Shown piece after piece: positions 24,605-33,621 of a stretch of DNA of 64,000 bases. Under the pieces are notes generated by a model. It did not search any database and was not told the origin of the DNA. It was given only the letters and a program-made list of their open reading frames with translations. The stretch spans positions 186,001-250,000 of the forward strand of contig NZ_CP022110.1 in assembly GCF_000730165.1 (NCBI RefSeq), in the 5' to 3' direction. The stretch comes from Nitrospirillum viridazoti CBAmc (lineage in GTDB: Bacteria > Pseudomonadota > Alphaproteobacteria > Azospirillales > Azospirillaceae). Each line of letters begins with the position of its first letter. The first letter of the stretch is position 1. The position numbers were made by a program, and so were the translations under genes.

Positions 24605-25366
24605 CTAAGCCCCCTCGGCCAGATCCAGCAGGTCGTCCATGTCCTGGATCTGCACCTTGTTGCCTTCCAGCAGGCTGATGACCCGGCTGGTCTTCAGCTG
24701 GGTGAAGGTGCGGCTGACGGTTTCTGTGGTGAGGCCCAGATAGTCGGCGATATCGGCGCGGCTCATGGGCACGTGCACCGGGTTGGTCTTGTGGCCGCGC
24801 CGGCTGGCCCGCTGCGACAGCAGCAGCAGGAACGAGCAGATCTTCTCCTTGGCCGTCTTGCGGCCCAGCAGCAGCATTTGGTCCTGCGCCGCCGCCAGTT
24901 CGTTCGACGCCATGGAGAACAGGCGGCGCTGCATCTTGGGGAATTCATCCAGCAGCGCCTCCATGCGGCGCCGGGGGAACCGGCACAGCGACACGGGCGT
25001 CACCGTCTCGGCGGTATAGGCATAGCTGTCGTTGACCGACAGGCCGAAGAAATCGCCCGGCAGCAGGAAGCCGGTGATCTGGCGCCGCCCGTCGGGCAGC
25101 AGCTTGTAGACCTTCACCGTGCCGGAGGTGACGTTGTACAGCGTTTCCGCCGGGTCGCCCTCGCCGAACACGGTGTGGCCGGCGTCGAAACGGGTGGTCT
25201 GCAGGATCTCGGCCAGGCGGCGCAGTTCCTCCGCCTCCAGGGCGGCGCAGACGGTCAGGGTACGGACGGTGCAGGCGCTGCAGGGGTGGATTTCGCCCGC
25301 CGGGTCGGTCTTCCCGTTGGTTTGGGTATTCGAATCCCTGGAATAGGCAAAATCGATGTGGGTCAT
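24605..25366 (-). CDS. FNR-type Crp-family transcriptional regulator
   Basis: A 253-residue Crp/Fnr regulator. Cysteines at 29, 32 and 40 (HPCSACTVRTLTVC) plus Cys128 (SLCRF) match the four [4Fe-4S] ligands of oxygen-sensing FNR proteins. The cyclic-nucleotide-like domain spans about 45-150. The C-terminal helix-turn-helix, SRADIADYLGLTTETVSRTF, has the Glu-x-x-Ser-Arg pattern recognising TTGAT-N4-ATCAA. It probably controls micro-oxic or anaerobic genes, like FnrN/FixK/AadR in alphaproteobacteria; the exact subgroup is not determined. Confidence 0.92.
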   Translation of the reverse strand: MTHIDFAYSRDSNTQTNGKTDPAGEIHPCSACTVRTLTVCAALEAEELRRLAEILQTTRFDAGHTVFGEGDPAETLYNVTSGTVKVYKLLPDGRRQITGFLLPGDFFGLSVNDSYAYTAETVTPVSLCRFPRRRMEALLDEFPKMQRRLFSMASNELAAAQDQMLLLGRKTAKEKICSFLLLLSQRASRRGHKTNPVHVPMSRADIADYLGLTTETVSRTFTQLKTSRVISLLEGNKVQIQDMDDLLDLAEGA

Positions 25367-25543
25367 CGCCGCACTCCGCTGTCAGCCGTCACCCCCGGGA
25401 GCCCGCGCGGATCGCGGTCGGAGGGATGCGGCCGGTCTTTCGTTCCCCAATCAGTGCCGCGGGATCAGCATATAGCCAGGAAACGACTGAGGAAAAGCCT
25501 AGACATGGCGATGACTGGCTTACTCCATCCCCGCGTTTATTCT

Positions 25544-25557
25544 TTGATCCATGTCAT
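25544..25557. promoter_or_regulatory. Candidate FNR/FixK box
   Basis: TTGAT-CCAT-GTCAT matches the TTGAT-N4-ATCAA consensus at eight of ten positions. It lies 60 bp before the 25618 gene and about 180 bp upstream of the FNR-type gene start, a divergent position from which either could be controlled. One half-site is imperfect. Confidence 0.3.
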
Positions 25558-25617
25558 GGCGGCGGTTCGGGGCCTGGCATCAGGATGGCTATCCCTCAGT
25601 CTCGGATTTGTGCCTTC

Positions 25618-26088
25618 ATGCCCACCTTCGTGACCCGTCCGCTGGACGCCCGACAGATCGACCAGGCCTACGCGCTGATGCGCCCGTTCTATCCGGACTT
25701 GACGGTGGAGCGCTGGCGCGACCATGCCCAGGCCCTGCTGGCGCCCGGCAGCCGCGGCGGCATCGTCACGGTGCAGTTGGACCACCGCTACATGCACGGC
25801 CTGTTCTCCCACTTGCTGGTGCCGGACCTGGACCATCGCCTGGGGTTGCAGGTGGACGTGTTCGTGGCGCTGGACCTTTTCGATCCGGAGGGGGCGGGGG
25901 ACGCGCTGCTGGCGGAAATGGATCGGATTGCCCGGCGGCATGGCTGCGACGCCATCCACATCACCCTGCCGGACAGCCAGGTGAAGGCCCATCCGTCGCT
26001 GGCGCGCTTCCGCGCCCTGGGCCATCTGCCCGAGGGGCGGCGCCTGTGCAAGCACCTGCTGGCGGAGCCCATGGCCGCGCCGGCCTGA
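25618..26088 (+). CDS. GNAT-like hypothetical protein
   Basis: A 156-residue protein resembling an N-acetyltransferase in layout: an N-terminal RPLDARQIDQAYALMRPFYP helix, central strands with GGIVTVQLDHRYMHGLFSHL, a GLQVDVFVALDLFDPEGAGD stretch and RIARRHGCDAIHITLP. No clear acetyl-CoA-binding R/QxxGxG/A motif is seen, so the GNAT assignment is tentative. The ATG at 25618 is preferred because the upstream frame lies in the regulatory gap. It is divergent from the FNR-type regulator. Confidence 0.6.
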   Translation: MPTFVTRPLDARQIDQAYALMRPFYPDLTVERWRDHAQALLAPGSRGGIVTVQLDHRYMHGLFSHLLVPDLDHRLGLQVDVFVALDLFDPEGAGDALLAEMDRIARRHGCDAIHITLPDSQVKAHPSLARFRALGHLPEGRRLCKHLLAEPMAAPA

Positions 26089-26169
26089 TGGCGAGATGCG
26101 TTCCCGGCGACGGGATCCCTTGCGCCCTTTGCCGTTGTGCCTTCGGGGCCGCACGCTATGCTCCGGTCC

Positions 26170-27360
26170 ATGACTGAAAAGCTTCCCACCCTGCTGTTCC
26201 AGGCGGGCCGGCACAAGCGCGTGGCCGGTGGCCACCCCTGGGCCTATTCCAACGAGATCCAGATGGACGCCGCCGCCAAGGCCCTGCCTAAGGGCGGGCT
26301 GGTGCGGCTGGCCGACGCCGGTGGCGGCGTGCTGGGCATCGCCACCTTCAACCCCCACACCCTGATCGCGGCGCGCATGCTGACCCGCGACCTGTCGGTG
26401 ACCATCGACGCCGGCTTCTTCGCCGACCGCTTCCGCGCGGCGGCGGCGCTGCGCGACCGGCTGATCGGGCGACCCTACTATCGCCTGGTGCATGCGGAGG
26501 CCGACGGCCTGCCGGCGCTGATCGTCGATCGCTATGGCGACGTGCTGGTGGTGCAGGCCAATTCCGCCGGCATGGATCGCCTGCTGCCCCAGATCCTGGA
26601 CGGCCTTGCTACGGTGTTCCCCGGCGCCTCTATCATTCTGCGCAACGACAGCGCCGCCCGCGGCCTGGAAGGCGTGGGGGAAGAGGTGCGCGTGGCCGTG
26701 GGCGCGGTCGATGGCCCCATCAAGGTGGAAGAGAACGGCGCCACCTTCTTCGCCGACCCGGCGGGCGGTCAGAAGACGGGCTGGTTCTATGACCAGCGCG
26801 ACCACCGCGCCTTCGTCGCCAGCTTGGCGCAGGGCCGCTCGGTCATCGACTTCTACAGCTATTGCGGCGGGTTCGGCGTGCTGGCCGCTACGCGCGGTGC
26901 CGCGCGCACCGTGCTGGTCGACCGCTCGGCCGGCGCCCTGGAACTGGCGGGCAAGGCGGCGGCGGCCAACGGCGTCGCCGACAAGGTGGAACTGCGCAAG
27001 GCCGACGCCTTCGCCGAGCTGGAACGCCTGGCCGAGGCCGGCGAAACCTTCGAGGTGGTGATCTGCGATCCGCCGGCCTTCGTGAAGTCCAAGAAGGACT
27101 TGGCCAACGGCAGCCGCGCTTATCGCAAGCTGGCCAAGCTGGGCGCCCAGATCACCGCCCCCGGAGGCATCCTGCTGGTGGCCAGCTGCAGCCACAACAT
27201 GCCGCCCGAGCTGTTTGCCGAGCTGGTGGCCAAGGGCCTGGGCGATGCCCGCCGCCAGGGGCGCATCCTGCGCTTCTCCGGCGCCGGCCCCGACCATCCG
27301 GTGCACCCCCTGCTGCCGGAAAGCGCCTATCTCAAGGCCGAGGTCTTCGCCCTCGATTGA
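26170..27360 (+). CDS. Class I SAM-dependent rRNA methyltransferase (RlmI-like)
   Basis: A 396-residue protein with an N-terminal PUA-type RNA-binding domain (about 5-80, with GHPWAYSNEI) and a C-terminal Rossmann methyltransferase. Motifs include KTGWFYDQRDHR, VIDFYSYCGGFGVLAATRGA (SAM-binding loop) and EVVICDPPAFVKSKKDL with the DPPAF catalytic motif. It resembles RlmI, which makes m5C1962 in 23S rRNA; whether it modifies the same base is unproven. The ATG at 26170 is 9 bp downstream of an alternative in-frame context and fits the family start. Confidence 0.9.
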   Translation: MTEKLPTLLFQAGRHKRVAGGHPWAYSNEIQMDAAAKALPKGGLVRLADAGGGVLGIATFNPHTLIAARMLTRDLSVTIDAGFFADRFRAAAALRDRLIGRPYYRLVHAEADGLPALIVDRYGDVLVVQANSAGMDRLLPQILDGLATVFPGASIILRNDSAARGLEGVGEEVRVAVGAVDGPIKVEENGATFFADPAGGQKTGWFYDQRDHRAFVASLAQGRSVIDFYSYCGGFGVLAATRGAARTVLVDRSAGALELAGKAAAANGVADKVELRKADAFAELERLAEAGETFEVVICDPPAFVKSKKDLANGSRAYRKLAKLGAQITAPGGILLVASCSHNMPPELFAELVAKGLGDARRQGRILRFSGAGPDHPVHPLLPESAYLKAEVFALD

Positions 27361-27629
27361 TACCGCGGCCAGCGGCACCATTCCGCCAGCGCCGCCCCGA
27401 GGCGGTAAAGCGCGATCTGCGTCCACCGGAGGTTTTCGGGGCGCGGTGGACTGGAAATTGAAGACAGGCCAAGGCCATGGGCGCCCGTCCGGCGTCTGAG
27501 GCGAATAGGATAAGCGGCTGATCTCGGCCGCTTTTCCTGTTTATAGGCCTCGTTTCTTCGCACCCGCAGCGATGCGGTGGACCCGGGGCACCCCTGTGAC
27601 AGTTACATGAATGGGCCCTTAAAGCGGGC
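27361..27629. other. Gene-free stretch between rlmI-like gene and nad control region
   Basis: About 270 bp with no gene. It contains a degenerate copy of the three-hairpin repeat (27411-27500) and a short unremarkable stretch after it. The true nad promoter region begins at about 27630. Confidence 0.6.
27411..27500 (+). repeat. Three-hairpin intergenic repeat, locus 5 (degenerate)
   Basis: A decayed copy recognisable by GGAGGTTTTCGGGGCGCGG, then TGGACTGGAAATTGAAGACA, GGCCAAGGCCATGGGCGCCC and the tail GGCGTCTGAGG. Middle arms GGTTTTC/GGAAATT still pair through wobbles. Hairpins 1 and 3 are damaged. Unlike the others its head faces the nearest gene (rlmI-like, plus strand) and no stop codon lies next to its tail. 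Confidence 0.65.
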
Positions 27630-27694
27630 TTGACACCCCTTATGCTCCGCGCGAGCATTAGCCACCCTAATGCTCAAATAGAGCATAAGGGGTG
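27630..27694 (+). promoter_or_regulatory. nadABC promoter and paired palindromic operators
   Basis: A consensus -35 TTGACA lies at 27630-27635. Two adjacent palindromic sites follow: TTATGCTC-cgcgc-GAGCATTA (27640-27660) and TAATGCTC-aaata-GAGCATAA (27668-27688), sharing the half-site GAGCATWA and a 5-bp spacer. The pair is nested in a larger perfect inverted repeat, CACCCCTTATGCTC (27634-27647) and GAGCATAAGGGGTG (27681-27694). This layout fits a repressor controlling NAD synthesis (NadQ- or NrtR-type regulators do this in alphaproteobacteria). The regulator gene is not in the window. Confidence 0.75.
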
Positions 27695-27789
27695 AGGTTA
27701 CAGGGAAGACGCCCCCGCTTGTCGCGCCGCGGGGGCCGGCCATGCCGGCCGATGTCGTTCGTGGGCGCGTTCGCTTGCCAGGTGTCCCG

Positions 27790-28800
27790 ATGTCCGTTGC
27801 CGAGCTCGATCTCGAATACACCCCCGCCGTCGCCGCCGCGACCCGCCCCCTGTATGAGCGGGTGGCCAAGGTGATCCCGGAGGTGGAGTGGCCCTTTCAT
27901 GCGCCGCTGGTGCACGCCATCAACACGCTGAAGAAGGAACGCAACGCCGTCATCCTGGCGCACAACTATCAGACGCCGGAAATCTTCCACTGCATCTCCG
28001 ACATCGTGGGCGACAGCTTGGCGCTGGCGCGCAAGGCGGCGCAGACGGACGCCGACGTCATCGTCATGGCCGGCGTGCATTTCATGGCCGAGACGGCCAA
28101 GATCCTGAACCCGTCCAAGACGGTGCTGATGCCTGACATGCGCGCCGGCTGCTCGCTGGCCGACAGCATCACCGCCGCCGACATCCGCCTGCTGCGCGAG
28201 GCGCATCCCGGCGTGCCGGTGGTGACCTACGTCAACACCTCGGCCGAGGTGAAGGCGGAAAGCGACATTTGCTGCACCTCGGGCAACGCGGTGGAGATCG
28301 TGGAATCGCTGGACAGCGACAGCGTGCTGTTCCTGCCCGACGAATACCTGGCCAGCTGGGTCGCTACCCAGACCAAGAAGAAGATCATCAAGTGGAAGGG
28401 CCACTGCGAGGTGCATGAGCGCTTCACGGGGGCGGAACTGCGCGACTATCGCACCCGCTTCAAGGATCTCACCATCATCGCCCATCCCGAATGCCCGCCC
28501 GAGGTGCTGGCCGAGGCCGACTTCGTCGGCAGCACCGCCCGCATGGTGGAATATGTGGGCGAGGTGCGGCCGAACCGGGTGCTGATGGTCACCGAATGCT
28601 CCATGAGCGACAACGTCGCGACCGAATATCCGGACGTGGAATTCATCCGCCCCTGCAACCTGTGCCCCCATATGAAGCGGGTCAGCCTGTCCAACATCCT
28701 GGAGTCGCTGCGCACACTGGAGCCCACGGTGGAGATCGATCCCACCGTGGCCGGCCGCGCCCGCCTGGCGGTGGAGCGCATGCTGGCCGTGGGCCGTTGA
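27790..28800 (+). CDS. nadA: Quinolinate synthase A
   Basis: A 336-residue cytosolic [4Fe-4S] enzyme condensing iminoaspartate with dihydroxyacetone phosphate to quinolinate in de novo NAD synthesis. Cluster cysteines are visible in [24 protein letters not shown] and [19 protein letters not shown] and HPECPPEV are further family motifs. The ATG at 27790 ([10 protein letters not shown]) is about 95 bp downstream of the operator region. It is the first gene of nadA-nadB-nadC. Confidence 0.96.
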   Translation: MSVAELDLEYTPAVAAATRPLYERVAKVIPEVEWPFHAPLVHAINTLKKERNAVILAHNYQTPEIFHCISDIVGDSLALARKAAQTDADVIVMAGVHFMAETAKILNPSKTVLMPDMRAGCSLADSITAADIRLLREAHPGVPVVTYVNTSAEVKAESDICCTSGNAVEIVESLDSDSVLFLPDEYLASWVATQTKKKIIKWKGHCEVHERFTGAELRDYRTRFKDLTIIAHPECPPEVLAEADFVGSTARMVEYVGEVRPNRVLMVTECSMSDNVATEYPDVEFIRPCNLCPHMKRVSLSNILESLRTLEPTVEIDPTVAGRARLAVERMLAVGR

Positions 28801-28822
28801 TCGCCCGCGTCTTTCCCTGCTA

Positions 28823-28841
28823 GGCCGGCATCGGGCCGGCC
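28823..28841 (+). terminator. Hairpin between nadA and nadB
   Basis: GGCCGGC-ATCGG-GCCGGCC lies in the 77-bp gap between nadA and nadB, followed by TTCCTTCCC but no T-run. It may cause partial termination or protect the upstream transcript. It is not a strong terminator. Confidence 0.35.
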
Positions 28842-28877
28842 TTCCTTCCCGTTCCCCTGGTGACGGAGCTTGATGCC

Positions 28878-30533
28878 ATGGATGGCGCGTCTTATCCGGT
28901 ATCGCCTGTGCAGGTTGTCCACAGCGACGTGGTGGTGGTCGGATCCGGCACCGCCGGTATGGCGGCCTCGCTGGCCCTCGCCCAGGCCGGGCGGCGGGTG
29001 CGGCTGCTGACCAAGACGGATGACCTGCCCGGCGGGTCCAGCCTGTGGGCCCAGGGCGGGGTCGCCGTGGCGCTGGGCGCCGGCGACAGCGCCGCCGACC
29101 ATGCCGCCGACACGGTGGCGGCCGGGGCGGGCCTGACCGACCCCACGATGGCCCGCCTGCTGGCCGAGGCCGGCATCGCCGAGATGTCGGCCTTGCTGGA
29201 GGCCGGCCTGCCCGCCGACCGTGGGTCGGATGGCCAGCCCCTGCTGGGGCGCGAGGCGGCGCACGGCCGCCACCGGATCCTGCATGCCGGCGGCGACGCC
29301 ACCGGCCGTACCCTGGTGACCTTCCTGGCCGACCGCGTGCGCGCCACCCTGGGCATCACCGTCCACACCCGTGCCGCCGCCGCCGACCTGGTCGTGCGCG
29401 AGACCGGGCGCGGGCGGCGGGCGCAGGGCGTCCTGGCCTATGAGGATTGCACTGGCTGGGTGCTGCACGTCGCCCCGCACGTGGTGTTGGCCACCGGCGG
29501 CACCGGCCAGTTGTGGGCCGTGACCACCAACCCGCCGGAGGCCACGGGCGACGGAATGGCCCTGGCCGCCCGCGCCGGCGCCCATTTGGCCGACCTGGAA
29601 TTCGTGCAGTTCCATCCCACCGCCCTGGCCGTCGCCGGCCCGCCCGGCCGCCGGCCCCTGCTGACCGAGGCGTTGCGTGGCGCCGGCGCCAAGGTGCTGG
29701 ACGCCGGCGGCCACGCCTTCATGGCCGATGAGCATCCCGATGCCGAACTGGCGCCCCGCGACGTGGTGGCCCGCGCCATCGGCCGCCGCGTGGCGCGGGG
29801 CGAGAAGGTGTTCCTGGACCTGCGGCCCTTATGGGCGGCTGGAAAGTCGGAAAAGTTCCCCACCGTGGCCAGCATCTGCGCCGAGGCCGGCCTGGACCCC
29901 GCCGCCGCCCCCGTGCCCGTGGCGCCCGCCGCGCACTACCACATGGGCGGCGTGCTGACGGATGCCGATGGCCGCACCTCCATCCCAGGATTGTGGGCGG
30001 CGGGTGAGGTCGCCTGCACCCATGTCCACGGCGCCAACCGCCTGGCCAGCAACTCGCTGCTGGAGGCGGTGGTGTTCGCCGGCCGCGTGGCGGCGGCCCT
30101 GATGGCCGAACCGGCCGCCCCCCAGCCGGTGGCGGTACCCGACGCTCCCCTGGTGCCCGGCGGGGCCGCCGCCGCCGACTTGGCGGCCGAGGCCCAGCTG
30201 CTGATGGCGGAGAAGGTGGGCCTGGTGCGCGATGGCCCGGGCCTGGCCGAGGCCGCGGTGCGCCTGCAGGGCCTGACCCTGGCGGCCGAGCGCCTGGTGC
30301 CGGCCCGCGACTACGCCGGCATCCGCGCCGGCCTGGAACTGCGTAACCGCCTGCTGCTGTCCCTCCTGGTGGTGGAGGCCGCCAAGCGGCGGGAGGAAAG
30401 CCGGGGCGCCCATACCCGGGCGGATCATCCGGAAACCCGCGACGCCTGGCGCCATCACCAGATCCTGACCTATTCCGACCTCGGCCGCGTGGCCGAGGTT
30501 GAGCCCGCCACCACCCGGGAAACCCGTTCATGA
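28878..30533 (+). CDS. nadB: L-aspartate oxidase
   Basis: A 551-residue flavoprotein oxidising L-aspartate to iminoaspartate, the substrate of NadA. The FAD-binding dinucleotide fold [20 protein letters not shown] is near the N-terminus. [12 protein letters not shown], a YHMGGV segment and the C-terminal FAD loop [20 protein letters not shown] match the family. I chose ATG 28878, which has GGAG about 10 nt upstream; a GTG at 28860 is a possible alternative. The stop overlaps nadC as ATGA. Confidence 0.94.
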   Translation: MDGASYPVSPVQVVHSDVVVVGSGTAGMAASLALAQAGRRVRLLTKTDDLPGGSSLWAQGGVAVALGAGDSAADHAADTVAAGAGLTDPTMARLLAEAGIAEMSALLEAGLPADRGSDGQPLLGREAAHGRHRILHAGGDATGRTLVTFLADRVRATLGITVHTRAAAADLVVRETGRGRRAQGVLAYEDCTGWVLHVAPHVVLATGGTGQLWAVTTNPPEATGDGMALAARAGAHLADLEFVQFHPTALAVAGPPGRRPLLTEALRGAGAKVLDAGGHAFMADEHPDAELAPRDVVARAIGRRVARGEKVFLDLRPLWAAGKSEKFPTVASICAEAGLDPAAAPVPVAPAAHYHMGGVLTDADGRTSIPGLWAAGEVACTHVHGANRLASNSLLEAVVFAGRVAAALMAEPAAPQPVAVPDAPLVPGGAAAADLAAEAQLLMAEKVGLVRDGPGLAEAAVRLQGLTLAAERLVPARDYAGIRAGLELRNRLLLSLLVVEAAKRREESRGAHTRADHPETRDAWRHHQILTYSDLGRVAEVEPATTRETRS

Positions 30534-31390
30534 GCACGCCTGTCGCCCCGCTTTATCCCGTGATGTATGAAGGCCTGGTCCGCGCTGCCTTGCTGGAGGA
30601 TCTGGGCCGGGCGGGCGACGTCACGGCCGACGCCTGCATCCCGGTGGACACCCAGGCCCGCGCCCTGTTCCAGGCCCGCCACGCCGGCGTCATCGCCGGC
30701 CTGGCCCCGGCGCTGTCCGCCTTCTCCCTGCTGGACCCCAGCCTGTCGGTGCGCACCCTGGTGGCCGACGGCGCCGCTGTGGCGCCTGGCCAGGCGGTGG
30801 CGGTGGTGGAGGGGGCGGCCCGCCCCATCCTGTCGGGGGAGCGCACGGCCCTGAACCTGCTGGGCCGCCTGTGCGGCATCGCCTCCAAGACGGCGGAACT
30901 GGTACGGGCCATCGAGGGCACGGGCGCCCATATCGTTTGCACCCGCAAGACCACGCCCGGCCTGCGCGCGCTGGAGAAATACGCCGTGCGCGTGGGCGGC
31001 GGCAGCAACCACCGTTTCGGCCTGGATGACGCCGTCCTGATCAAGGACAACCATCTGGTGGCGGCCGGCGGCCTGCGTGCCGCGGTGGAGCGCGCCCGCG
31101 CCCATGTCGGCCACATGGTGAAGATCGAGGTGGAGGTCGACACCCTGGCCCAGCTGGAGGAGCTGCTGACCTTGCCGGTGGACGCCGTGCTGCTGGACAA
31201 CATGACCCCGGCCACCTTGCGCCAGGCCGTGGACATGGTGGCCGGCCGCCTGATCACCGAGGCCTCCGGTGGCATCACGCCGGAGACGGTGCGGGCGGTG
31301 GCGGAGACGGGCGTGACCCTGATCTCCCTGGGCTGGCTCACCCACTCCGTCACCAACTTCGACATCGGTCTGGATTTCGAAAGCCTATAA
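30530..31390 (+). CDS. nadC: Nicotinate-nucleotide pyrophosphorylase (carboxylating)
   Basis: A 286-residue quinolinate phosphoribosyltransferase forming nicotinate mononucleotide. Motifs include [12 protein letters not shown] at the N-terminus, [38 protein letters not shown] with the catalytic Arg/Lys cluster, and VLIKDNHL. The C-terminus has [19 protein letters not shown]. It is coupled to nadB by ATGA and closes the operon. A toxin-antitoxin pair begins about 80 bp downstream. Confidence 0.96.
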   Translation: MSTPVAPLYPVMYEGLVRAALLEDLGRAGDVTADACIPVDTQARALFQARHAGVIAGLAPALSAFSLLDPSLSVRTLVADGAAVAPGQAVAVVEGAARPILSGERTALNLLGRLCGIASKTAELVRAIEGTGAHIVCTRKTTPGLRALEKYAVRVGGGSNHRFGLDDAVLIKDNHLVAAGGLRAAVERARAHVGHMVKIEVEVDTLAQLEELLTLPVDAVLLDNMTPATLRQAVDMVAGRLITEASGGITPETVRAVAETGVTLISLGWLTHSVTNFDIGLDFESL

Positions 31391-31400
31391 GGGGAAGCCA

Positions 31401-31465
31401 TTGACCACTCGCGGCGGCCGTCCTATCTTTCCATAGAAAGATTGAAATAAAAATCTTTCTATGGA
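31401..31465 (+). promoter_or_regulatory. xre-res promoter and autoregulatory operator
   Basis: TTGACC (31401-31406) and TATCTT (31424-31429) are spaced 17 bp apart. Immediately downstream lies a perfect 14-bp inverted repeat, TCCATAGAAAGATT (31430-31443) and AATCTTTCTATGGA (31452-31465), with an 8-bp AT-rich centre. It ends at the ribosome site of the antitoxin gene. This is the classic place for repression by an antitoxin/toxin complex. Confidence 0.8.
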
Positions 31466-31472
31466 GGTGGCG

Positions 31473-31859
31473 ATGTCCCACTTGGACGGTGCGCGGGATC
31501 GCTCGCCCGAGCATGAGAGCGCCGTGCTTGCCCAGGCGCTCTGCCGCGCGGCGGACATCCTGCAAGTGCCGGACGCCATTCTGGCCCGCACCATCGGCGT
31601 GTCGCCCGCCTCTGTCAGTCGCTTGCGCGCGGGCGCCTTCAAGCTGACGCGCAAGGACAAGGCCTTCGAACTGGGCCTGCTGTTCATTCGTATGTTCCGG
31701 GGCCTGGATGCCATCACCGGCGGTGACGATGCCAGTTCCCGTTCATGGTTGCGGACGGAGAATCTGGCGCTGCGGGGCCGCCCTATTGACCTCGTCCAAA
31801 GCATTGTCGGCCTGGCCTCGGTTGTGAGCTATGTGGACGCCCGCCGCGCTCGCGTCTGA
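31473..31859 (+). CDS. Xre/MbcA/ParS-type antitoxin
   Basis: A 128-residue antitoxin of RES-type toxin-antitoxin systems. An N-terminal helix-turn-helix (about residues 25-65, with AILARTIGVSPASVSRLRAG) is followed by the toxin-binding C-terminal domain, with SWLRTENLALRGRPIDLVQS and a closing VVSYVDARRARV. I chose ATG 31473, behind GGAGG; an ATG at 31461 lies within the operator. It overlaps the toxin gene by 29 bp. It should neutralise the toxin and repress the shared promoter. Confidence 0.9.
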   Translation: MSHLDGARDRSPEHESAVLAQALCRAADILQVPDAILARTIGVSPASVSRLRAGAFKLTRKDKAFELGLLFIRMFRGLDAITGGDDASSRSWLRTENLALRGRPIDLVQSIVGLASVVSYVDARRARV

Positions 31860-32535
31860 GGCGCGCCCTTACGGACATGATCTCTGGCGCCTGGTGGAAA
31901 ACCAGGCGCGCGCGTCCACCATCCGGTTGGTGGGCACGCTGGCCGACCAAGCCTTGCTGGAGGACATGCTGGAGGAGACCAAGCCGCCGATGCCGCCGGA
32001 GTGCGACGGCCTGCATTTCCTGCTGGCGACCCCGTTCCGCTATTCACCCTATCCCCATGGCTCACGCTTCCGTCGCGCCCATCAGGCCGATGGCGTGTAC
32101 TACGCCGCCGAACGGCCGGAAACCGCGGCGGCGGAAGCGGCGCACTACGCCCTGTTGTTCTTCCTGGAATCCCCCGGAACTCAGCTTCCCGCCCGCCCCA
32201 TGGAACGGACGGGCATAGAGGTGGCATGCGCTGTGGACCGGGCGCTGGACCTGGTGGCCCCTCCCTTGAATCGGGACGAGGCGTTATGGACGGACAGAGC
32301 TGATTATGCCCCCTGCCAGGATGTGGCTGATACTGCCCGCCAAGCGGGGGTCCAACTCATCCGCTATCAATCGGTCCGCGACCCTCGGGGCGGGGCCAAC
32401 GTGGCCTTGCTGACGCCCAAGGGCTTCAAGAACCGGAAGCCTAAGCGGCTGTCCAGCTGGCATCTGTTCATCCGCCCGCAGGCGGTCCAAATCTGGTGCG
32501 AATTCCCGGCCATACAGCTGGAATTCCCTCGCTAA
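31831..32535 (+). CDS. RES-domain toxin (probable NAD+ phosphorylase)
   Basis: A 234-residue RES-domain protein. Visible motifs include FRYSPYPHGSRFRRAH with conserved Arg residues and GVYYAAERPETAAAEAAHY with the YxA...E pattern; the family's R-E-S residues correspond to an Arg early, the Glu here, and a Ser (RYQSVRDPRGG). Characterised RES toxins such as MbcT degrade NAD+ by phosphorolysis. It overlaps the antitoxin gene, forming a standard Xre-RES module, and sits directly after nadABC. Its stop overlaps the end of convergent murI by 4 bp. Confidence 0.88.
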   Translation: MWTPAALASEARPYGHDLWRLVENQARASTIRLVGTLADQALLEDMLEETKPPMPPECDGLHFLLATPFRYSPYPHGSRFRRAHQADGVYYAAERPETAAAEAAHYALLFFLESPGTQLPARPMERTGIEVACAVDRALDLVAPPLNRDEALWTDRADYAPCQDVADTARQAGVQLIRYQSVRDPRGGANVALLTPKGFKNRKPKRLSSWHLFIRPQAVQIWCEFPAIQLEFPR

Positions 32536-33416
32536 CCTTTAAGGCTGGCCGGGATGGGATCCGGGCCCACGCTGTGGAATCGCGCCTCACCGCCGAAAAA
32601 GCGGCTGGCCAGGCGGGTGATGGGTTCCGCCGGGCCGGTGGTGTGGAAGGCCTCGACCCCGCCTTGCTCCCGCGCCCGGCTGGGCAGCTCATATTCCGGG
32701 TGCCGTTCCAGATAGGCGCGCAGGCTGCTGACCGTCAGGTTGGGCTGGTCCAGGATTTCCACACCGGGGGGCAGGGCCTGGGCGAACAGGTCCGCCACCA
32801 GGGGATAGTGGGTGCAGCCCAGCACGACCGCGTCCGGCGGCACGCCGTCCAATTGGGCCATCAGCCGCCCGGCATAATCCTCGATGGCGGCGCGAATGGT
32901 GTCGATCGGGGCGTCGGCTTCGATCAGGCGCACCAGGTCGGGGCAGGCCTGCTGCACCACCCGCACCTCCGGCGCGCGCTTGGCGATCTCCGTGGGGTAG
33001 GCCCCGCTGCTGACCGTGTGATGGGTGGCGAAGATGGCGACGGTGCGCGGCTCGCCCGCGCGCGACCCGGCCGCCACGTCGGCCATCCACGGCACGCCGG
33101 TGATGGCCTCCACCATCGGCACCAGCACGCCCAGCACCCGGCGGTCCGGGTAGGCGGCGGGCAGCCAGGTCTGCTGCAAGCGGCGCAGGGCCTGGGCCGA
33201 GGCAGTGTTGCAGGCCAGGATGACCAGGGGGCAGCCCAGGCCGAACAGGCGTTCCACCCCCGCCACGGTGTAGCGGTAGATTTCCTCTGGCGTGCGGTTG
33301 CCATAGGGGGCGTTGGCGTGGTCGCCCAGGTAGACGAAGCGGCGGTCGGGCATCTGGTCGGCCAGGGCGCGCAAGACCGTCAATCCGCCGTGGCCTGAAT
33401 CGAAAACGCCGATCAT
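32532..33416 (-). CDS. murI: Glutamate racemase
   Basis: A 294-residue cofactor-independent racemase giving D-glutamate for peptidoglycan. The N-terminus IGVFDSGHGGLTVLRAL is diagnostic, the first catalytic Cys is in LVILACNTASAQALR and the second in VVLGCTHYPLVADLF. The ATG at 33416 (MIGVFDSG) is the family start. It is convergent with the RES toxin gene. Confidence 0.95.
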   Translation of the reverse strand: MIGVFDSGHGGLTVLRALADQMPDRRFVYLGDHANAPYGNRTPEEIYRYTVAGVERLFGLGCPLVILACNTASAQALRRLQQTWLPAAYPDRRVLGVLVPMVEAITGVPWMADVAAGSRAGEPRTVAIFATHHTVSSGAYPTEIAKRAPEVRVVQQACPDLVRLIEADAPIDTIRAAIEDYAGRLMAQLDGVPPDAVVLGCTHYPLVADLFAQALPPGVEILDQPNLTVSSLRAYLERHPEYELPSRAREQGGVEAFHTTGPAEPITRLASRFFGGEARFHSVGPDPIPASLKG

Positions 33417-33621
33417 CGCTTGCAACCGCACCGTTCGCCTAGGGGGGCGCAGGCGCACCCGTCATCACCGGTTTAGCACGATCGGCCGGGGCGGCGGCAA
33501 TGGCGTTGCGGCCGGTTGCCGCCCTTCTTGCCCCCTGCTTGCCATTGCATGTCGGCTATGCCTTAGTGCGCCAGTCCATTATGCTGGCGCCCTTGCCCTT
33601 CGTCTTGAGGAAACCTTGCCC

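Noticed and set aside
31461-31472. Upstream ATG for the Xre antitoxin
   Set aside because: It lies inside the operator palindrome and before the GGAGG ribosome site that serves ATG 31473.
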